Positions 23,646 through 36,652 are shown, numbered from the stretch's first letter. The stretch is 64,000 bases of DNA from Flaccisagitta enflata (GCA_965153355.1 OZ231126.1:72106001-72170000), one strand, 5' to 3'. Notes: a model not told the origin generated them from the sequence alone. Made by a program: numbers and translations.

Positions 23646-23956
<311 letters not shown>

Positions 23957-24245
23957 CGGCGACATGACCTACATAATGTTTGTGTATTCACCGACAAGAT
24001 GCATAGCATTCTTGTCATCCTGAAGTTGTCAATTTTGCTATCCCTTTTCCTCACTTTCAATTTCAACGCAGGGTTGCAAAGGAGGAGAAAAACCACGTAA
24101 CAGTGGAATAAATCAATTTCAACGAATTCAAGTCAAGCCGTAAAATAGTGGGACTAACCCATTGAGTTGAAGAATATGCAATGAGGTTCTCAGAGGAAAC
24201 ATGGTCGCTTAAAGAGTCAAGGACCAGCAATCCGTATTATGATCC
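23957..24245. other. No gene seen
   Basis: Unique sequence without ORF. Confidence 0.45.
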
Positions 24246-24412
24246 TCAGGGATAAAAGAACGAATGACTGAATGAATGAATGAATGACTGAATGAATGAT
24301 CGAGTAAATGAATGAGCGAATTAATGAATGAGTGAATGAATGAATGAATGAATGAAAAAATGAATGAATGAATGAATGAATGAATGAATGAATGATGAAT
24401 GAATGAATAGAT
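24246..24412. repeat. (GAAT)n microsatellite
   Basis: GAATGAAT with scattered variants. Confidence 0.95.
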
Positions 24413-24447
24413 TTATGACCGACAGACTCACCATATATTTGATCCAT

Positions 24448-24917
24448 TTTTGGGCAGCCGCCCCAAAGGGGACGATGTCCTGTAAAACACAGGGGACTTT
24501 CGTTCATTCGTTTGTTTATCCATTCTTCCCCCCCAGGCCCTCTAAGGCCTGAAATCTTCCCTCTTACACCTGAGTTCTGCCCTCTCAGGCCTGAAATCTG
24601 CTCTCTCAGGCCTTGAATCAGCTCTCTCAGGCCCTTAATCTGCCCTCTCAGGCTTGAAATCTGCCCTTTCAGGCCTTGAATCTGTCCTCTCAGGCCGGAA
24701 ATCTGCTCTCTCAGGCCTTATATCTGATGGATGGATGGATGGATGAACGAAAGAACAAATGAACGAATGAACGAACAAACAAACAAACAAACAAAAGTCC
24801 CCTGTGTTCTACAAGACATCGTCCCCCTTTTAGGCCGCTGCCCAGCTTCCTCTCATTCCAATTCACAACCATGGAAAGCAGGGCAATGGGTATTGCTGAC
24901 CACATATTGCCCTTGGG
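24448..24917 (-). mobile_element. Foldback element family FB, minus-strand copy
   Basis: Arms GGGGACGATGTCCTG...ACAGGGGAC and GTCCCCTGTGTTCTACAAG...GGCCGCTGCCC are mutually complementary. Between them lie a minisatellite of about 33 bp units containing CTCTCAGGCCTGAAATCTG (24535-24725) and GGAT/GAAC/AAAC tetranucleotide tracts. The head module with GGTCAGCAATACCC and TGCCCTGC lies at 24865-24905 on the minus strand. Confidence 0.8.
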
Positions 24918-25085
24918 CAGCTGGTTATGTGTTCAAAAATTCATTTCGTGAAAAAATTTCAAGTGTCTGTAAAACAACTCTAAAAAACAAACAAAAAACC
25001 GATGTTTCACATAAACCAAAAACCTAAAATTTTCTGTCCCATGCATGCGTCTCTACATTTGTAAATTTTAAACATATTTAAAATT

Positions 25086-25335
25086 TTCAATTTCAAAGGA
25101 CGGTAGGAAGGAGAGAGGGGAGGGAGGAAGGGAGGAATGAAGGAAGGAAGTAAGAAAGGAAGGAGGAAAGGAAGGAAGGAAGAAAGGAAGGGGGAATGAA
25201 GAAAGGAAGGAAGGAAGGAAGGAAGGAAGGAAGGAAGGAAGGAGGGAAGGAAGGAAGGAAGGAGGGAAGAGGAGGAAGGAAGGGAAGAAGAAAGGGAGGG
25301 AGAAATCTAGGAAGGAAGGCAGGAACAGAAGAGGG
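25086..25335. repeat. (GGAA)n microsatellite, impure
   Basis: Purine-only AAGG/GAGG tract of about 240 bp. Confidence 0.95.
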
Positions 25336-25489
25336 AAGGAGTATGTATGTACACATGTATTGAAAGACAGAGCATGCAACTTTATTTTGTAGGCGAACAA
25401 AAAAAGCACTGAGGCAGAAGAATATACATGATGGCGGAAAAACAACCAACCAAAAGTCAAGATCCCTTTTATCAGTGAGGCTTTAATGG

Positions 25490-25716
25490 AAGGAGGAATA
25501 TGAGAGAGAGCAGTAACAGAGGAGGCGAGAATGGGAGGGGGGACTGAGGGGAACGCTGAGGGAAGCGCTGAGGGGAATATGAGGAAGAGCAGTAACAGAG
25601 GAGGCGAGAATGGGAGGGGGAACGGAGGGGAACGCTGAGGGGAATATGAGGAAGAGCAGTAACAGAGGAGGAGATCATGGGAGGGGGGACTGAGGGCAAC
25701 GCTGAGAGGAATATGA
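25490..25716. repeat. GC-rich minisatellite, left part
   Basis: About three units with GGAATATGAGGAAGAGCAGT, AACAGAGGAGGCGAGAATGG and GGAACGCTGAGG. The array is interrupted by the LINE and resumes at 28608. The last 7 bases (AATATGA, 25710-25716) form the LINE target duplication. Confidence 0.92.
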
Positions 25717-28607
25717 ATGATCTTTTATTCGTCATCAATAATGACAGTTTCATACAGCATTCTCCACGATTCTAAAAACTACCAACTAGACTAGATTAGG
25801 TCAACTATTCATCAGGCTTCGACGCACTAAAAAGCGCACAACCGAGTTGTTCATTTTACGTACGTTTTCAACAAAAGATTTCTTTCGTGAGTGAAAAATT
25901 TCAATGATGTTAGGAAATTTTAATTCTTTACGTAGACATCTAGTGCTTTCCCACCTATTGTAGGAATAGATTAGCCGTATTGAATCATTTAGAGCAACGT
26001 TGCACTTATGCATATCACCAGAGGACAATTCCTTTACGTCTGCACAGTTGGTTAGACACGGAACGCAATGCGAGTAGAGGAAGTTCATTTTAACAATTTC
26101 ATTTTTTATAAGATGTGACCTTAAAATCGCATTAGCAGAACAGTAAAACGAACTCAAGTCAGAAGCAATTGAAAAAGATAATTTTGTTCCAGAAAGGATC
26201 GTGCAACCAAGATATTTCCAGCTTGAAACAATTTCTATGGTATCACAATTTAAAGTAAGAGGGGTAATCAGATTTGCGTTTGTTTTTCCAAATATAAGAG
26301 TTTTAGATTTCTTAACATTGAAAGAAAATTCATCACAATATTCCACACATATGGTTAATAATTTTTGTATGGCACTTCTAGTGGGCGCCAAAAGACACAA
26401 GTCATCTACATACATAATGCATGCCATAAAAATGGATAAAAAGTGACATCCTAAGCCAGAATCGCGCAATCTCCTAATCAGATCATCCATGTATGATACA
26501 AAAAGATTCGGGCTCAGTACGCCACCCTGTTTAGTACCAGTAGGAACACGAAAATATTCACTGAAAGCAGTTTTCCAGCGACATCAACTTTTCATATTCA
26601 AATACCAATAAATCATGAGATTTAAAAAACAAATAGGGACTCCTCGATTCATAAGTTTTATGAACAACCCGTAATGTGATATGGTATCAAAGGCTTTGCT
26701 ACAATCTAACATCGTGACAATGACGTTTGAACCATGTTCATTATAGTAGTCTACGCATGACTTAAGTACGTAAATTGCATGTGAGGTAGAGTGGGATTTT
26801 TTGTAAGCGAATTGTAGATCATCACTTTCTAGAAAATGACCAAATTTCTTAAGAAGAGCAGTTTCAAATAATTGTAACAGGACCGGACCTAAAGTAATTC
26901 CGCGATAATTTGAAGGTGAGGTTGAATCGCCGTTACTATCTTTTATGATGGGAGAAATAGTACCACATAGAAACTCTTGAGGCATATATGAGTGAGAAAG
27001 TGGTGCATTAAATAGTAGATGGATATAGTAAAGCAGATCAGGACATCCAACAAAAATATGTTTAGCCTTCATAAAAGTGCTTGTCGATTTTCCGGTCTTG
27101 AGCTTGAAAACGGCATCAAGCATGTCATCCCATGAGAACAAATATGGTGCAACAGAATTAGACAGATTTGCACAGTAATCAGCATAGTTACTTTCGAATT
27201 TTAATTTGAGAGTATCATCCGCATTTGTCTTTGAATAAACGCTTTGAAAGTATTTAGCAAATGTACAGGCAATGTCTTTATGACTAATGCTACCATCAAT
27301 CATTGAACTACTCGCGCTATGCGTATCTTTCAACTTATTCCAGTTTTTTCAAAAAGTTGCTTGATCTTTGTTAAGTAAATTATTAGCTAAATCGTCGGAA
27401 ATAAAATCATTACATTCATTCTTGGATTTCCGTAGTAATAATTTATATTGAGAATTGGTTTGTATTTTTTCGTTATCGACAGGACCAGAGCGCGGGCGAT
27501 CACAATTAAGCCATAGTTTGTGGGCGTCAAAAGATTTCTTTTTTAATTCACTAAGTTCAGACGTCCAGAAGGGTTTTGCAAGACCATGCCTGCGTCGGGG
27601 AAGGGTGCGATCGGCAATTTCTACTGCTGATACAATATTCTCGTAAAATGATTCCAAAGCTGCAAAACACTCACAATTGTTACAGATAGTATGACTGTGA
27701 TTGAGGGCATTAAATGGGATAGAAATGTCACGTAATGCTTGCAACATAGTATCATGATATTTGCATGATTCAGAATCGGTAAGGGTATTCCAAGGAATAT
27801 AAAAAGAAATAGGAGAAACCTTATACTCATGTTTTACAACATTCACATTGATTATCAGTTCAACCGGGAGATGATCAGAAGTATTGGTATGAGGATGTAT
27901 TATTTCACTTGATAAGACAATGTCAGATAAACATTTACTGAAAAGAATTCCGTCGATAAGAGTAAAAAAATTTCTTTTTAAGTCAAATCTCGTGTAATCA
28001 GTGCAGTGGTTGAAATTATTAATGTAGGAATAATTGCTAACCAATTCATAATCTTCTATAAAAGTACGAATCAAAGATGAGTATGGATGATTGACAGTAA
28101 ATATATTATAATTCATATCCATCATAAGAATAAATTGATGATTAGGGTGAGAATGCATAATACTTTGTATGAAAGAAAGAGTTTGCTGATATTCAGCCAA
28201 TTGAGCATCATTATTAGAAGTAACAAAGTAAGGCATATAGGCGTTGATGAGAAGTATTTTATAATTAAAAGTGCTTAGTTCCATCACTGTAACTTGCTCA
28301 TGTTTTATATCAACACAAGCTCGCAAACATTTAGACAGTTTTTTATTAAATAGAAAGCCAGTGCCGCCAAACGGCCTACCTTTCATGATGGATTTTCCGA
28401 CGTGATTTTTCATTCCGGAAGTCGCGTATCCGTCAAAGTGTTGATGAAGAGAACGGATTTCATTAGTTCCTTTTTCTTTTTTAAATGAAGGACGAAGCCA
28501 ATGCTCCTGTACAGCAAGAATGTCAAATCTGTCATCCTCGCATTCCTGAAATAGGCATTCTTTTGAATTTTCATATCCGTTGATATTATGACTCCGTATA
28601 CGTATAC
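25717..28607 (-). mobile_element. 5'-truncated APE-type LINE inside a minisatellite
   Basis: AATATGA flanks the element at 25710-25716 and 28608-28614. Removing the insert plus one copy restores the minisatellite word GGAATATGAGGAAGAGC exactly. The 2.9 kb insert on the minus strand begins at the very start of the endonuclease domain, so ORF1 and the 5' UTR are missing, the usual result of incomplete target-primed reverse transcription. The minus-strand 3' end carries an AATAAA signal close to the terminus (about 25727). Domain order and motifs fit the Jockey/CR1/L2 group; I cannot fix the clade by eye. Confidence 0.93.
25801..28605 (-). pseudogene. LINE ORF2 (endonuclease-reverse transcriptase) with two in-frame TGA codons
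   Basis: One reading frame runs the whole length of about 935 codons with no frameshift. The endonuclease has SHNINGY near 28595 (metal-binding Asn), VQEHWL near 28510 (Glu), MMDMN near 28100 and SDHLPVE near 27870. The reverse transcriptase has YRGITLGP, DCSKAFD and QGGVLSP blocks and the catalytic YVDD near 26400-26412. TGA codons interrupt at 27349-27351 (context ATF-stop-KNW, where related LINEs usually have Trp) and at 26584-26586 (context NMKS-stop-CRW). The frame ends at 25801. TGG to TGA by one transition explains the first. With the truncated start, the copy is almost certainly inactive. Confidence 0.93.
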
Positions 28608-29160
28608 AATATGAGGAAGAGCAGTAACAGAGGAGGCAAAAATGGGAGGGGGGACGGAGGGGAACGCTGAGGGGAATATGAGGTAGAGCAGTAACACAGG
28701 AGGCAAAAATGGGGGGGGGGGACTGAGGGAAACAATGAGGGGGAATGTGAGGAAGAGCAGAGCCAGGAGGGGGGGTGACTGAGGGGAATGCTGAGGGGGA
28801 ATATGAGGAAGAGCAGAGTCAGGAGGGGGGGTGACTGAGGGGAACGCTGAAGGGGAAAATGAGGAAGAGCAGAGCAAGAGGGGGGGGGGGTGACTGAGGG
28901 GAACGCTGAGGGGGGATATGAGGAAGAGCAGAGCCAGGAGGGGGGGTGACTGAGGGGGACGCTTTAGGGGAATATGAGGAAAAGCAGAGCCAGGAGGGGG
29001 GCGTCACTGAGGGGAACGCTGAGGGGAATATGAGGAAGAGCAGAGCCAGAGGAGGGGTTGACTGAGGGGAATGCTGAGGTGAAATATGAGGAAGAGCAGA
29101 GCCAGAGGGAAGGGGGTGACTGAGGGGAATGCTGAGGGGGGATAACCTGTAAAGAGGATA
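28608..29160. repeat. GC-rich minisatellite, right part
   Basis: Begins with the second AATATGA. About eight units; those far from the LINE have switched to a GAGCAGAGCCAGGAGG variant with G runs of 6-10, while those next to the LINE resemble the left part (GCAGTAACAGAGGAGGC). Confidence 0.92.
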
Positions 29161-29343
29161 GAGGAGAAATTGAGGAGACGAAAAAACAACGAGGACGAAA
29201 GGGGAGGGACAGAAAAACAATTCTGCCATTTTTTCTATGAGTTGCTTGAAATTTCTTTGTTGACTTTTGTATTTACCCAATCAACTTAAGATTTCCTGAT
29301 TTGCGTAATTTTAGTGATTCAAATGACTGCATTGGCCTAAATT

Positions 29344-30170
29344 ACAGTATTTTTTCCATTTAGTGCCCCCCTCCAATTAGCGCCCCCCTCTTTTTTTTCA
29401 GTGTTATATTTTTCGGGAGAGATTTGGGCAGAAATATTGAATGAAACGATGAAACAACACAACAAAATACAATGAGCCATTTCTACCAACTTTCAAACAG
29501 ATATTTGCAATGAATACGTTCATTTTGAGTCAAATTAAGCATCCTTATAGCCTTTCATGACAAAGATGGACTGAATAACAGTTCATTTACAATACCAAGG
29601 GGGCGCTAGTTAGAGGGTTAACAAGTCATCCAAGGATCGCACATGGTCAGCGGAACCCGATGCCCTGCTTGGAGTGATTAGCTGAAAAATTCGAGTGAGA
29701 GCAGGGCAGCGGCCCCAAATGGCCGATGTCCTGTAGGACACAGGGGTGAATTTCCAGACGTCCTGAGAGGGCATATTTGAGGCCTTGGTAGCAACTTTCT
29801 ATGTTATTCAATAAGAATTTTGCATTATTTAAATTTCTGGTCAATTTACCATGTTATTCAATGGGAATTTTACATTTTTCGCAATCTTCATCATTTTTTA
29901 TGTTATTCAATGGGAATCATGCAATTTTTCACTTTTTTGTTAATTTTCTATTCTATTTAATGGGAAGTTTGTATTTTGTCAATCTCCCATCTTATTCAAT
30001 GGGAATTTGAGGCTTGAGAAGCTTGAGGGGCTGGACGGACGGACGGACAGACATCTGGAAATTTACCTTTGTGTCCAACAGGACATCGGCCCTTTGGGGC
30101 CGCTGCCCAAAAAGCAAGGTCATATTTCGATTTCAAAAGTGCCTGGCGTGCTAATTAGAAAAAATACGGA
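29344..30170 (-). mobile_element. MITE family H, split by an FB element
   Basis: Ends ACAGTATTTTTTCC and AAAAAATACGGA are inverted repeats. Sub-terminal AGTGCCCCCCTCC and GGGGGCGCTAGTTAGAGG blocks match the copies at 34030-34708, in opposite orientation. The interior word CATTTTGAGTCAAATTAAGC matches, inverted, 34165-34195. An FB element occupies 29622-30112. Confidence 0.8.
29622..30112 (+). mobile_element. Foldback element FB nested in MITE H
   Basis: It begins CAAGTCATCCAAGGATCGCA and ends GCCGCTGCCCAAAA. Arms of about 60 bp (29704-29763 and 30044-30108) are complementary. The loop holds four units of a TTATTCAATGGGAATTTT repeat (29800-30010) and GGAC tetranucleotides. The head module has TGCCCTGCTT paired with GAGCAGGGCA. 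The flanking MITE sequence reads through when the element is removed. Confidence 0.88.
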
Positions 30171-30880
30171 ATAACCTATACGTATACCCTCAAAAAATGA
30201 CCGATTGATCTAAACCATCATGATTCATGAGCATTTGACAGATGAACTTACGGAACTGACAGATAAAGAACTTACGCACTGACAGATAATGATAGCGGAG
30301 AAAATGCGAGAGGATATGGTTACAAAACAGAAAAAATGGAGAAAGAGTAACATAAAAACAGTTGTAAACAAAATTTCCCTTTCGACGCTCTCAAGAAACT
30401 TGGTTTTTGTTTTTTTTTGTTTTTGTTTTTGGTTCGTTTTTTCCTATATTCCTTTTTTTCTTTTCTTTTTAGTATTTAGTTGGGTTTTTTTCATAAGCTT
30501 TTGTTTTTGTTTTTTGTCTTTGCTTTTTTTGTCTTTATTATTTATTTTTTCTGGTCTTTGAAAACTCAATTTTGCAGCTCTGCCGTTAACCTTGGCTGAT
30601 AGAATTTGTTCACATCTCAATGATTGCTTCTCGTTTTGAAATGAGAGAATATACAACCCAAACCTGTACATTCTTCTTTCCTTCCGAGTAGCAGGATTCA
30701 CCCACTCAAAGATCAAACCTTCCAACTAATCGATATCTGTAATCCTCTTTATGATTATCATTGTTTCCAGCTTAAACTACTTTTTTTTGTGACTTCAGTA
30801 AATTGTACACCTTCTTGTGCAATGGCATAAAACAAAAACATCACATCAACTTTTCGCTTTATCCTGTCTGTGTATCTTTT
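30171..30880. other. No gene seen; T-rich tract
   Basis: 30395-30555 is a TTTTTGTTTTTG-like low-complexity tract. The rest is unremarkable. Confidence 0.5.
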
Positions 30881-30949
30881 CATCTGTCTGTCAGCCCAAC
30901 TGTGTAGGTCTCTCTCCCTATCCTCTTCATTTCTCTTCTCTTTATTTTT

Positions 30950-31160
30950 TCCTTGTTTATTTTCTTCTTCTTGTTCTTCCTCTTCTTGTTCATCTTTTTT
31001 TCTTGTTCTTCTCTTCTTCTTTTTCTTCTTCTTCTTTTTCTTCTTCTTCTTCTTCTTCTTCTTCTTCTTCTTCTTCTTCTTCTTCTTCTTCTTCTTCTTC
31101 TTCATCTTTTTTCATCTCCTTCTTTTTCTTCTTCTTCTTCTTTTTCCTCTCACAAAAGTT
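30950..31160. repeat. (TTC)n microsatellite
   Basis: Pure TTC/CTT over about 31018-31105 with imperfect flanks. Confidence 0.96.
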
Positions 31161-31267
31161 TCTGAGATACCTCCTGATCTTCTGAGTAGCGGCGCTACTC
31201 GTTACTCCAGAATGAATAGGACTGAATTTACTAACATCTTATCAAAATGCTGATGTAAGTTTGGATG

Positions 31268-31501
31268 AAACAAGTGAAGTGGGGTCAAAATATCGTTGCG
31301 GACGGGTGGGCAGGGGCGGCCAATCCCGGCCCACACCCAAAGCCCCACCCAACCCCCTACCCAACACAGACACACACAAAAAGGTTCTAAAAGGCTCGTT
31401 TTTCCACTTTTTGACTCGTGCCGACGGACTAACGGACCGAAGGCTGACCGATGGACGGATGAACAAAGCCTCTTATAGAGTTGCGTGTCCACAACTAAAA
31501 A
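31268..31501 (+). mobile_element. Short element family B
   Basis: It begins AACAAGTGAAGTGGGGTC, shares ATATCGTTGCGGACGGGTGG with the copy at 33663, then has a C/CA-rich stretch and a GACG/GACC array. It ends GAGTTGCGTGTCCACAAC followed by TAAAAA. The same overall plan as family A suggests a common superfamily. Confidence 0.85.
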
Positions 31502-31779
31502 GGACTATTCATGAGTAGCAGTCACTGAGCAGCATAGCCTATCGCACTCTTGTCATGGTAGCAGAGATGCTAGTCTTACAGCCACAAAAGTGAAGAGTAG
31601 GGGGGCTCAACCCTGCTATTTGTCATGGGGCCCGTAACCTACTGTGATGGGCCCTGACTGCAGCAATTGTAAACTCGGGCGTGGCCATAAATGAAATAGA
31701 CATTCTGTAGGTGAATGTCATAAACTAACATCATTGATCATGGCAGTCTAAGTTTTTGTTGGAGCACTCGTCTCAGACT

Positions 31780-31822
<43 letters not shown>

Positions 31823-32146
31823 AGAGACCAATCGAAAAAAGATGCAGAGAATTTTTTTCATACCTCCAAAAAAGATACAGAAGTTATATAATCCATTTGT
31901 TTATAAGAAATTGAATAAAAATTCTATAACACGTTCAGCATTGTGTTGTTAAGTATTGTATAAAATTTAGTATTGTATTGGTATTATATTGTATTGGCCC
32001 AATACTTTAAAGTATTGTAAACTGTATTGTATTGTATAGAAAAATGCGGGATCGCCCGGGCGTGGTCTCAGTAGAGCCTCAAAGACAGTTGCATGCTTTA
32101 CACTGGTGAAACGGAGGAAAAAAAGGTCCAATCATAGACACATTTT
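31502..32146. other. No gene seen; GA tract and TATTG repeats
   Basis: GA at 31782-31832; TATTGTATTGGTATTATATT-like short repeats at 31935-32030. Confidence 0.55.
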
Positions 32147-32475
32147 TTATGGAGTTCTTGATCTTGGGACTAGATTTTGGCGAATATGTATTCCCGTCGC
32201 GGCTGCGACTGAATGGTGACGGCCCTTGTGATGGTGACCATAATAGTGGCAACCCTTGTTATGGTGGCTGTTAAGGTGTATGTTGGCGGTGGAGATGCAG
32301 AAGCGGAAGCGGGTGGAAGCAGTAGTTTGAGCATCGAAGCGGAAGGGGAAGCAGTAGCGCAATTTTGAAATTAAGTGGAAACGGAAGCGGAAGCAAAAAC
32401 TTTTTTGATGCCTAATGGAAGCGGAAGCGAAAGCAAAAAGACATAATCAAGCGCTTCCGCTTCTGCTTCCACTTC
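32147..32475. repeat. GGAAGC / GGTGGC satellite, small locus
   Basis: A GGTGACGGCCCTTGTGATGG-type part (32205-32285) joins a GCGGAAGC part (32285-32450), the reverse order of the larger locus at 34820-35420. It ends in a small inverted GCTTCCGCTTCTGC. Confidence 0.8.
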
Positions 32476-33436
<961 letters not shown>

Positions 33437-33660
33437 AAGCAGATTGAAACATCAAAGCAAGCGTCATAAAAGTCCGAGTCAATATGCGTAACATCTTTTT
33501 TCCTTCCTATTGTTACATATATGTTATAAATTGAGATCAATAAAAATATCGATTCCTAACGCCAAAATTAAAGATTGTAGAGACTTCTGGTTGGCGCCAT
33601 TTGAAAGAGAAAAGCAAGCTTTTTCTTAGCTGTGAATATCAAAAAATGTATCATCCCAGC
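33437..33660 (+). repeat. Dispersed repeat following the CT array
   Basis: AGCGTCATAAAAGTCC and GCGTAACATC match 22871 onward; GGTTGGCGCCATTTGAAAGAG matches family F. Confidence 0.6.
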
Positions 33661-33662
33661 CC

Positions 33663-33921
33663 AACAAGTGACACGGGGGTCACAATATCGTTGCGGACGG
33701 GTGGGCAGGGTCAGCCAACCCCCAGCCTCACCCAAACCCCCTTCCCACACACTAACATACACCCACACACATTCAATGACAGCTGCAGCATCGTAAAATG
33801 CGCGTTTCTCGCGTTTTCAACTTGAGCGTGACGGACCGACCGACCGACCGACCAACCAACCAACAGACGGACGGACGGACGGACAAAGCCTCTTATAGAG
33901 TTGCGTGTCCGTAACTAAAAA
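33663..33921 (+). mobile_element. Short element family B
   Basis: Starts AACAAGTGACACGGGGGTC, carries CGGACGGGTGGGCAGGG, a C-rich stretch, then GACC/GACG array at 33835-33883, and ends GAGTTGCGTGTCCGTAAC followed by TAAAAA. Confidence 0.87.
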
Positions 33922-33984
33922 TGGCTCAACTTTCTAAAATTGCCTCAAACCAAAAACGGAACACTTTATTTCTCCCCTACGTTT

Positions 33985-34016
33985 AAAAAAGTCGAATTAC
34001 GTAATTCGACTTTTTT
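33985..34016. repeat. Perfect 32-base palindrome
   Basis: AAAAAAGTCGAATTAC is followed directly by its own reverse complement. It resembles the GTCGAAG...CTTCGAC hairpins of family F at 11260 and 58048. Possibly a decayed element end. Confidence 0.85.
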
Positions 34017-34029
34017 CCAAAATAATATT

Positions 34030-34708
34030 TACCGTATTTTTTCTAAAAAGCGCCCCAGGTGCTTTTGAAATTGAAATAAAACTTGGCTTTTTAACCCTCC
34101 AAATAGCGCCCTCTTAATATCATAGATGAACTCTCATTCAGTCTATCTTTTTCATGAAAGGCGGCCAGAATGCTAAATTTGACTCAAAATGGAGATATTC
34201 CTTGCATACCGTATTTCTTGCATTTATCGCCCCCCTCTAATTAGCGCCCCCCCCTCTTTTTCATGAAATAAAAAGCTGATGAAAACAGCATTTTTTTTTT
34301 AATCATACAGAATTTGTTGGAAAAAAGATTTTTTTTACAAAAACCATATGAGAATGAGATGCAATACAACAAAATATTCTCTTTTTTGTTGATTTATTGA
34401 TTTGAATTGTGAGAAAATTGTCGAAAGGTATAGATTTCATAAAACATTATTTGCAAATTAGTGAATAGGGGGCGCTAATTGCAGATATGAAATAACAATT
34501 CTTTAATTCAATTTCAAAAGGGCCCGGGGTGCTTATTACAAGAAATACGGTGTATATGTTTGAAAGTCTTTGAAACTGGCCCATTGTGTTGTTTTATAGC
34601 ATCATTTTACTCAATATTTCTGTTCAAATCTCTTCTGAAAAGTAAAACGCTGAGAAAAACAAGAGGGGGCGCTTTTTGGAGGGGGGTGCTTTTCAGAGAA
34701 ATACAGTA
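34030..34708 (+). mobile_element. MITE family H, outer copy
   Basis: Ends ACCGTATTTTTTCTAAAAAG and AGAGAAATACAGTA are inverted repeats with GCGCCCC and GGGGGCGC next to them. A second H copy is inserted at 34207-34552. Confidence 0.75.
34207..34552 (+). mobile_element. MITE family H, nested inner copy
   Basis: Terminal TACCGTATTTCTTG and CAAGAAATACGGT; sub-terminal CGCCCCCCTCTAATTAGCGC and GGGGGCGCTAATTGC. It is inserted in another H copy. Confidence 0.82.
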
Positions 34709-34819
34709 TGTCATTAACATATTTTTTATCATTCTTTTTATTTCCTCGTTTTATTTCCTGTTTTTTTTTTAAATAAAAAAACATTTTACATAACTTTAAT
34801 AAATATTGTAGTGAAATAC

Positions 34820-35420
34820 TCAACAATGTGGAAGCAGAAGCGGATGCGGAAGTGGAAGTGGAAGCGGAAGCGGAAGCAGAAGCAGAAGCAGAAGAGGAAG
34901 CGGAACCTGAAGCGGAAGCGGAATCTATGCCTTCTAAAATGGTGGAAGCGGAAGCAGAAGCGGAAGCTATGCTTTTTGAAATGGTGGAAGCGGAAACGGA
35001 AGCGGATGCTGTCAATTCTCAAATATGCCTTTTGGAAGAGGAAGCGGAAGCGGAAGCGGTCCAAAAATCTACCACTTCTGCATCTCTAGTTGGCAGTCAT
35101 CGTGATGGTGGCTGAAATGGAGGCGGAGCTTGGGATGGCGGCTATAATGGTGGTGGTCATTATGATGGTGACTGAAATGGATGTGGTCACTTTTATTGTG
35201 GCGGCCATTGTGGTGGCGACTGAAATTTTGGCGGCCATATTGGTAGCGGCCCTTGTGATGGTGGATATAATGGTGGCAGCCATTGTAATGGCGGCCAATA
35301 ATATGGTGGCTGAGAAGTGGCAGCACTTGTGATGGCGGCTATAATGGTGGCGGCCATTGGAAATCAGGCGCCAGTTGCGTCGGGAAAAGCAAGGACCCTG
35401 AAGGCGGTGGTGGAAGAGGT
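34820..35420. repeat. GGAAGC / GGTGGCGGCC satellite, large locus
   Basis: 34830-35065 is GCGGAAGCGGAAGC with inserted TTTTGAAATGGTGG-type units about 57 bp apart. 35090-35360 is built of units of about 25-30 bp like GGTGGCGGCCATTGTGATGG. Low-complexity ORFs in every frame are translation artefacts. Confidence 0.88.
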
Positions 35421-35690
35421 GGCGGAGGAGGTGGCGGAGGCGGCAGCAGCAGAGGAGGCACAGTGGAGGAAGCGTCGGAGGAGGCGATTTGTTTTCTTTT
35501 TGAATTCATTTGTTTTCTTTTCGCGCGTGGATTCTTTTATCGTGATGAATGTTTCCTTTTTTCGCCTCGCCGGCGACATCTGCTTTCTCTTTTTCAAAAT
35601 CCTCTTTCTTCTTTTTTTATTCCAAATTGTTTTCTTATCTTTTTGTTTTCTTTCCCTTTAAATTTTCCTGTCCCACTGAAGATCTATCCC
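35421..35690. other. No gene seen
   Basis: GGAGG-rich then T-rich; no supported ORF. Confidence 0.45.
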
Positions 35691-35692
35691 TT

Positions 35693-35825
35693 ATGGGCAG
35701 CGCCCCCAATGAGCCGATTTCCTATAGAACACAGGGGGAATTTCCAGATGACCGTCCTTCCGTCCTTCCGTCCGTCCATTCGTCCATCCGTCCATCGGTC
35801 CGTCCTTCAATTCCCCCATTGAAAT
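35693..35825 (+). mobile_element. Foldback element FB, one arm only
   Basis: GGGCAGCGCCCCCAATGAGC through ACACAGGGGGAATTTCCAGA, then GTCC tetranucleotides. The second arm is absent, so the copy is truncated. Confidence 0.75.
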
Positions 35826-36406
35826 TTTGCATGCACATTGAAGGTTTTCAGGACTACTATCATGCCAAAATTACAATGTTAAGCCAATTATTTAGGAAAA
35901 TATAACCATTTTTTATTTTTTTGAAATTTTTGTTTTTTTTTAGTGTCGTTCCCTTAAAAATTGGCGGAAAATATTTTTCAAAAAATAAAATTTGTAGCCC
36001 TGGGCATAACGTATATGAAACATAAAAGAAAAATTTTGAAATAAATTTTTTGGCCTACAAGCAATTTTAAGAATAAGAATTTTTTTGACGACCAAAAACA
36101 AAAATCACCCGGAACAGCTCTTAAACCTTATGGGGGGTTGGGGTACTTTAGGTGCACACCACAGAAAAATTCCATATCCCATATCCTTGTAATTGTATAT
36201 GTAGAAATATGGCTTTCCTCCTTATCACCAGTTCTTTGATTCCGGTACTGTATATACACCCTGTAACGAGGTGAACTTATAAGATTTGTTGCATTTTTCG
36301 CATTTAAAAGGGTTTAGACAGAATTTTGAAATGAGATCAATCTAGTGTTTAGCAGCTAGCAGCATTCCTCCAAAGTTGATGTTTATTTTTCATGTTTGAA
36401 GTTCTT
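35826..36406. other. No gene seen
   Basis: AT-rich, no ORF or matching repeat found. Confidence 0.45.
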
Positions 36407-36652
36407 TTTAGTCGCGTGCTACGCGACTCTACACCCTGCTTTGTCGGTCCGTCCGTCCGTCCGTCCGTCCGTCCGTCCGTCCCTCCGTCCGTCCGTCCGT
36501 CTGTCCGTCTGTCCGTCTGTCCGTCACACTTTCCTTTTTTTGGTTTTCGGGTCTTTGGCCTCACTGCTCCCGCCCAAATGATCAAGTGACCTCAAATACA
36601 GCCCCTGCCCACCCGCATGCGACTGGGGTAGCCGTGTATCCGGCCTTGTTTT
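36407..36652 (-). mobile_element. Short element family A, minus-strand copy
   Basis: On the minus strand it begins ACAAGGCCGGATACACGG and ends GTCGCGTAGCACGCGAC followed by TAAAAA. The tetranucleotide part is an almost pure GGAC array (36443-36522). Confidence 0.9.

Noticed and set aside
34786-35332. His/Ala/Arg-rich ORFs in four frames over the GGAAGC satellite
   Set aside because: Open in several frames because the satellite lacks stops; no single frame is favoured.
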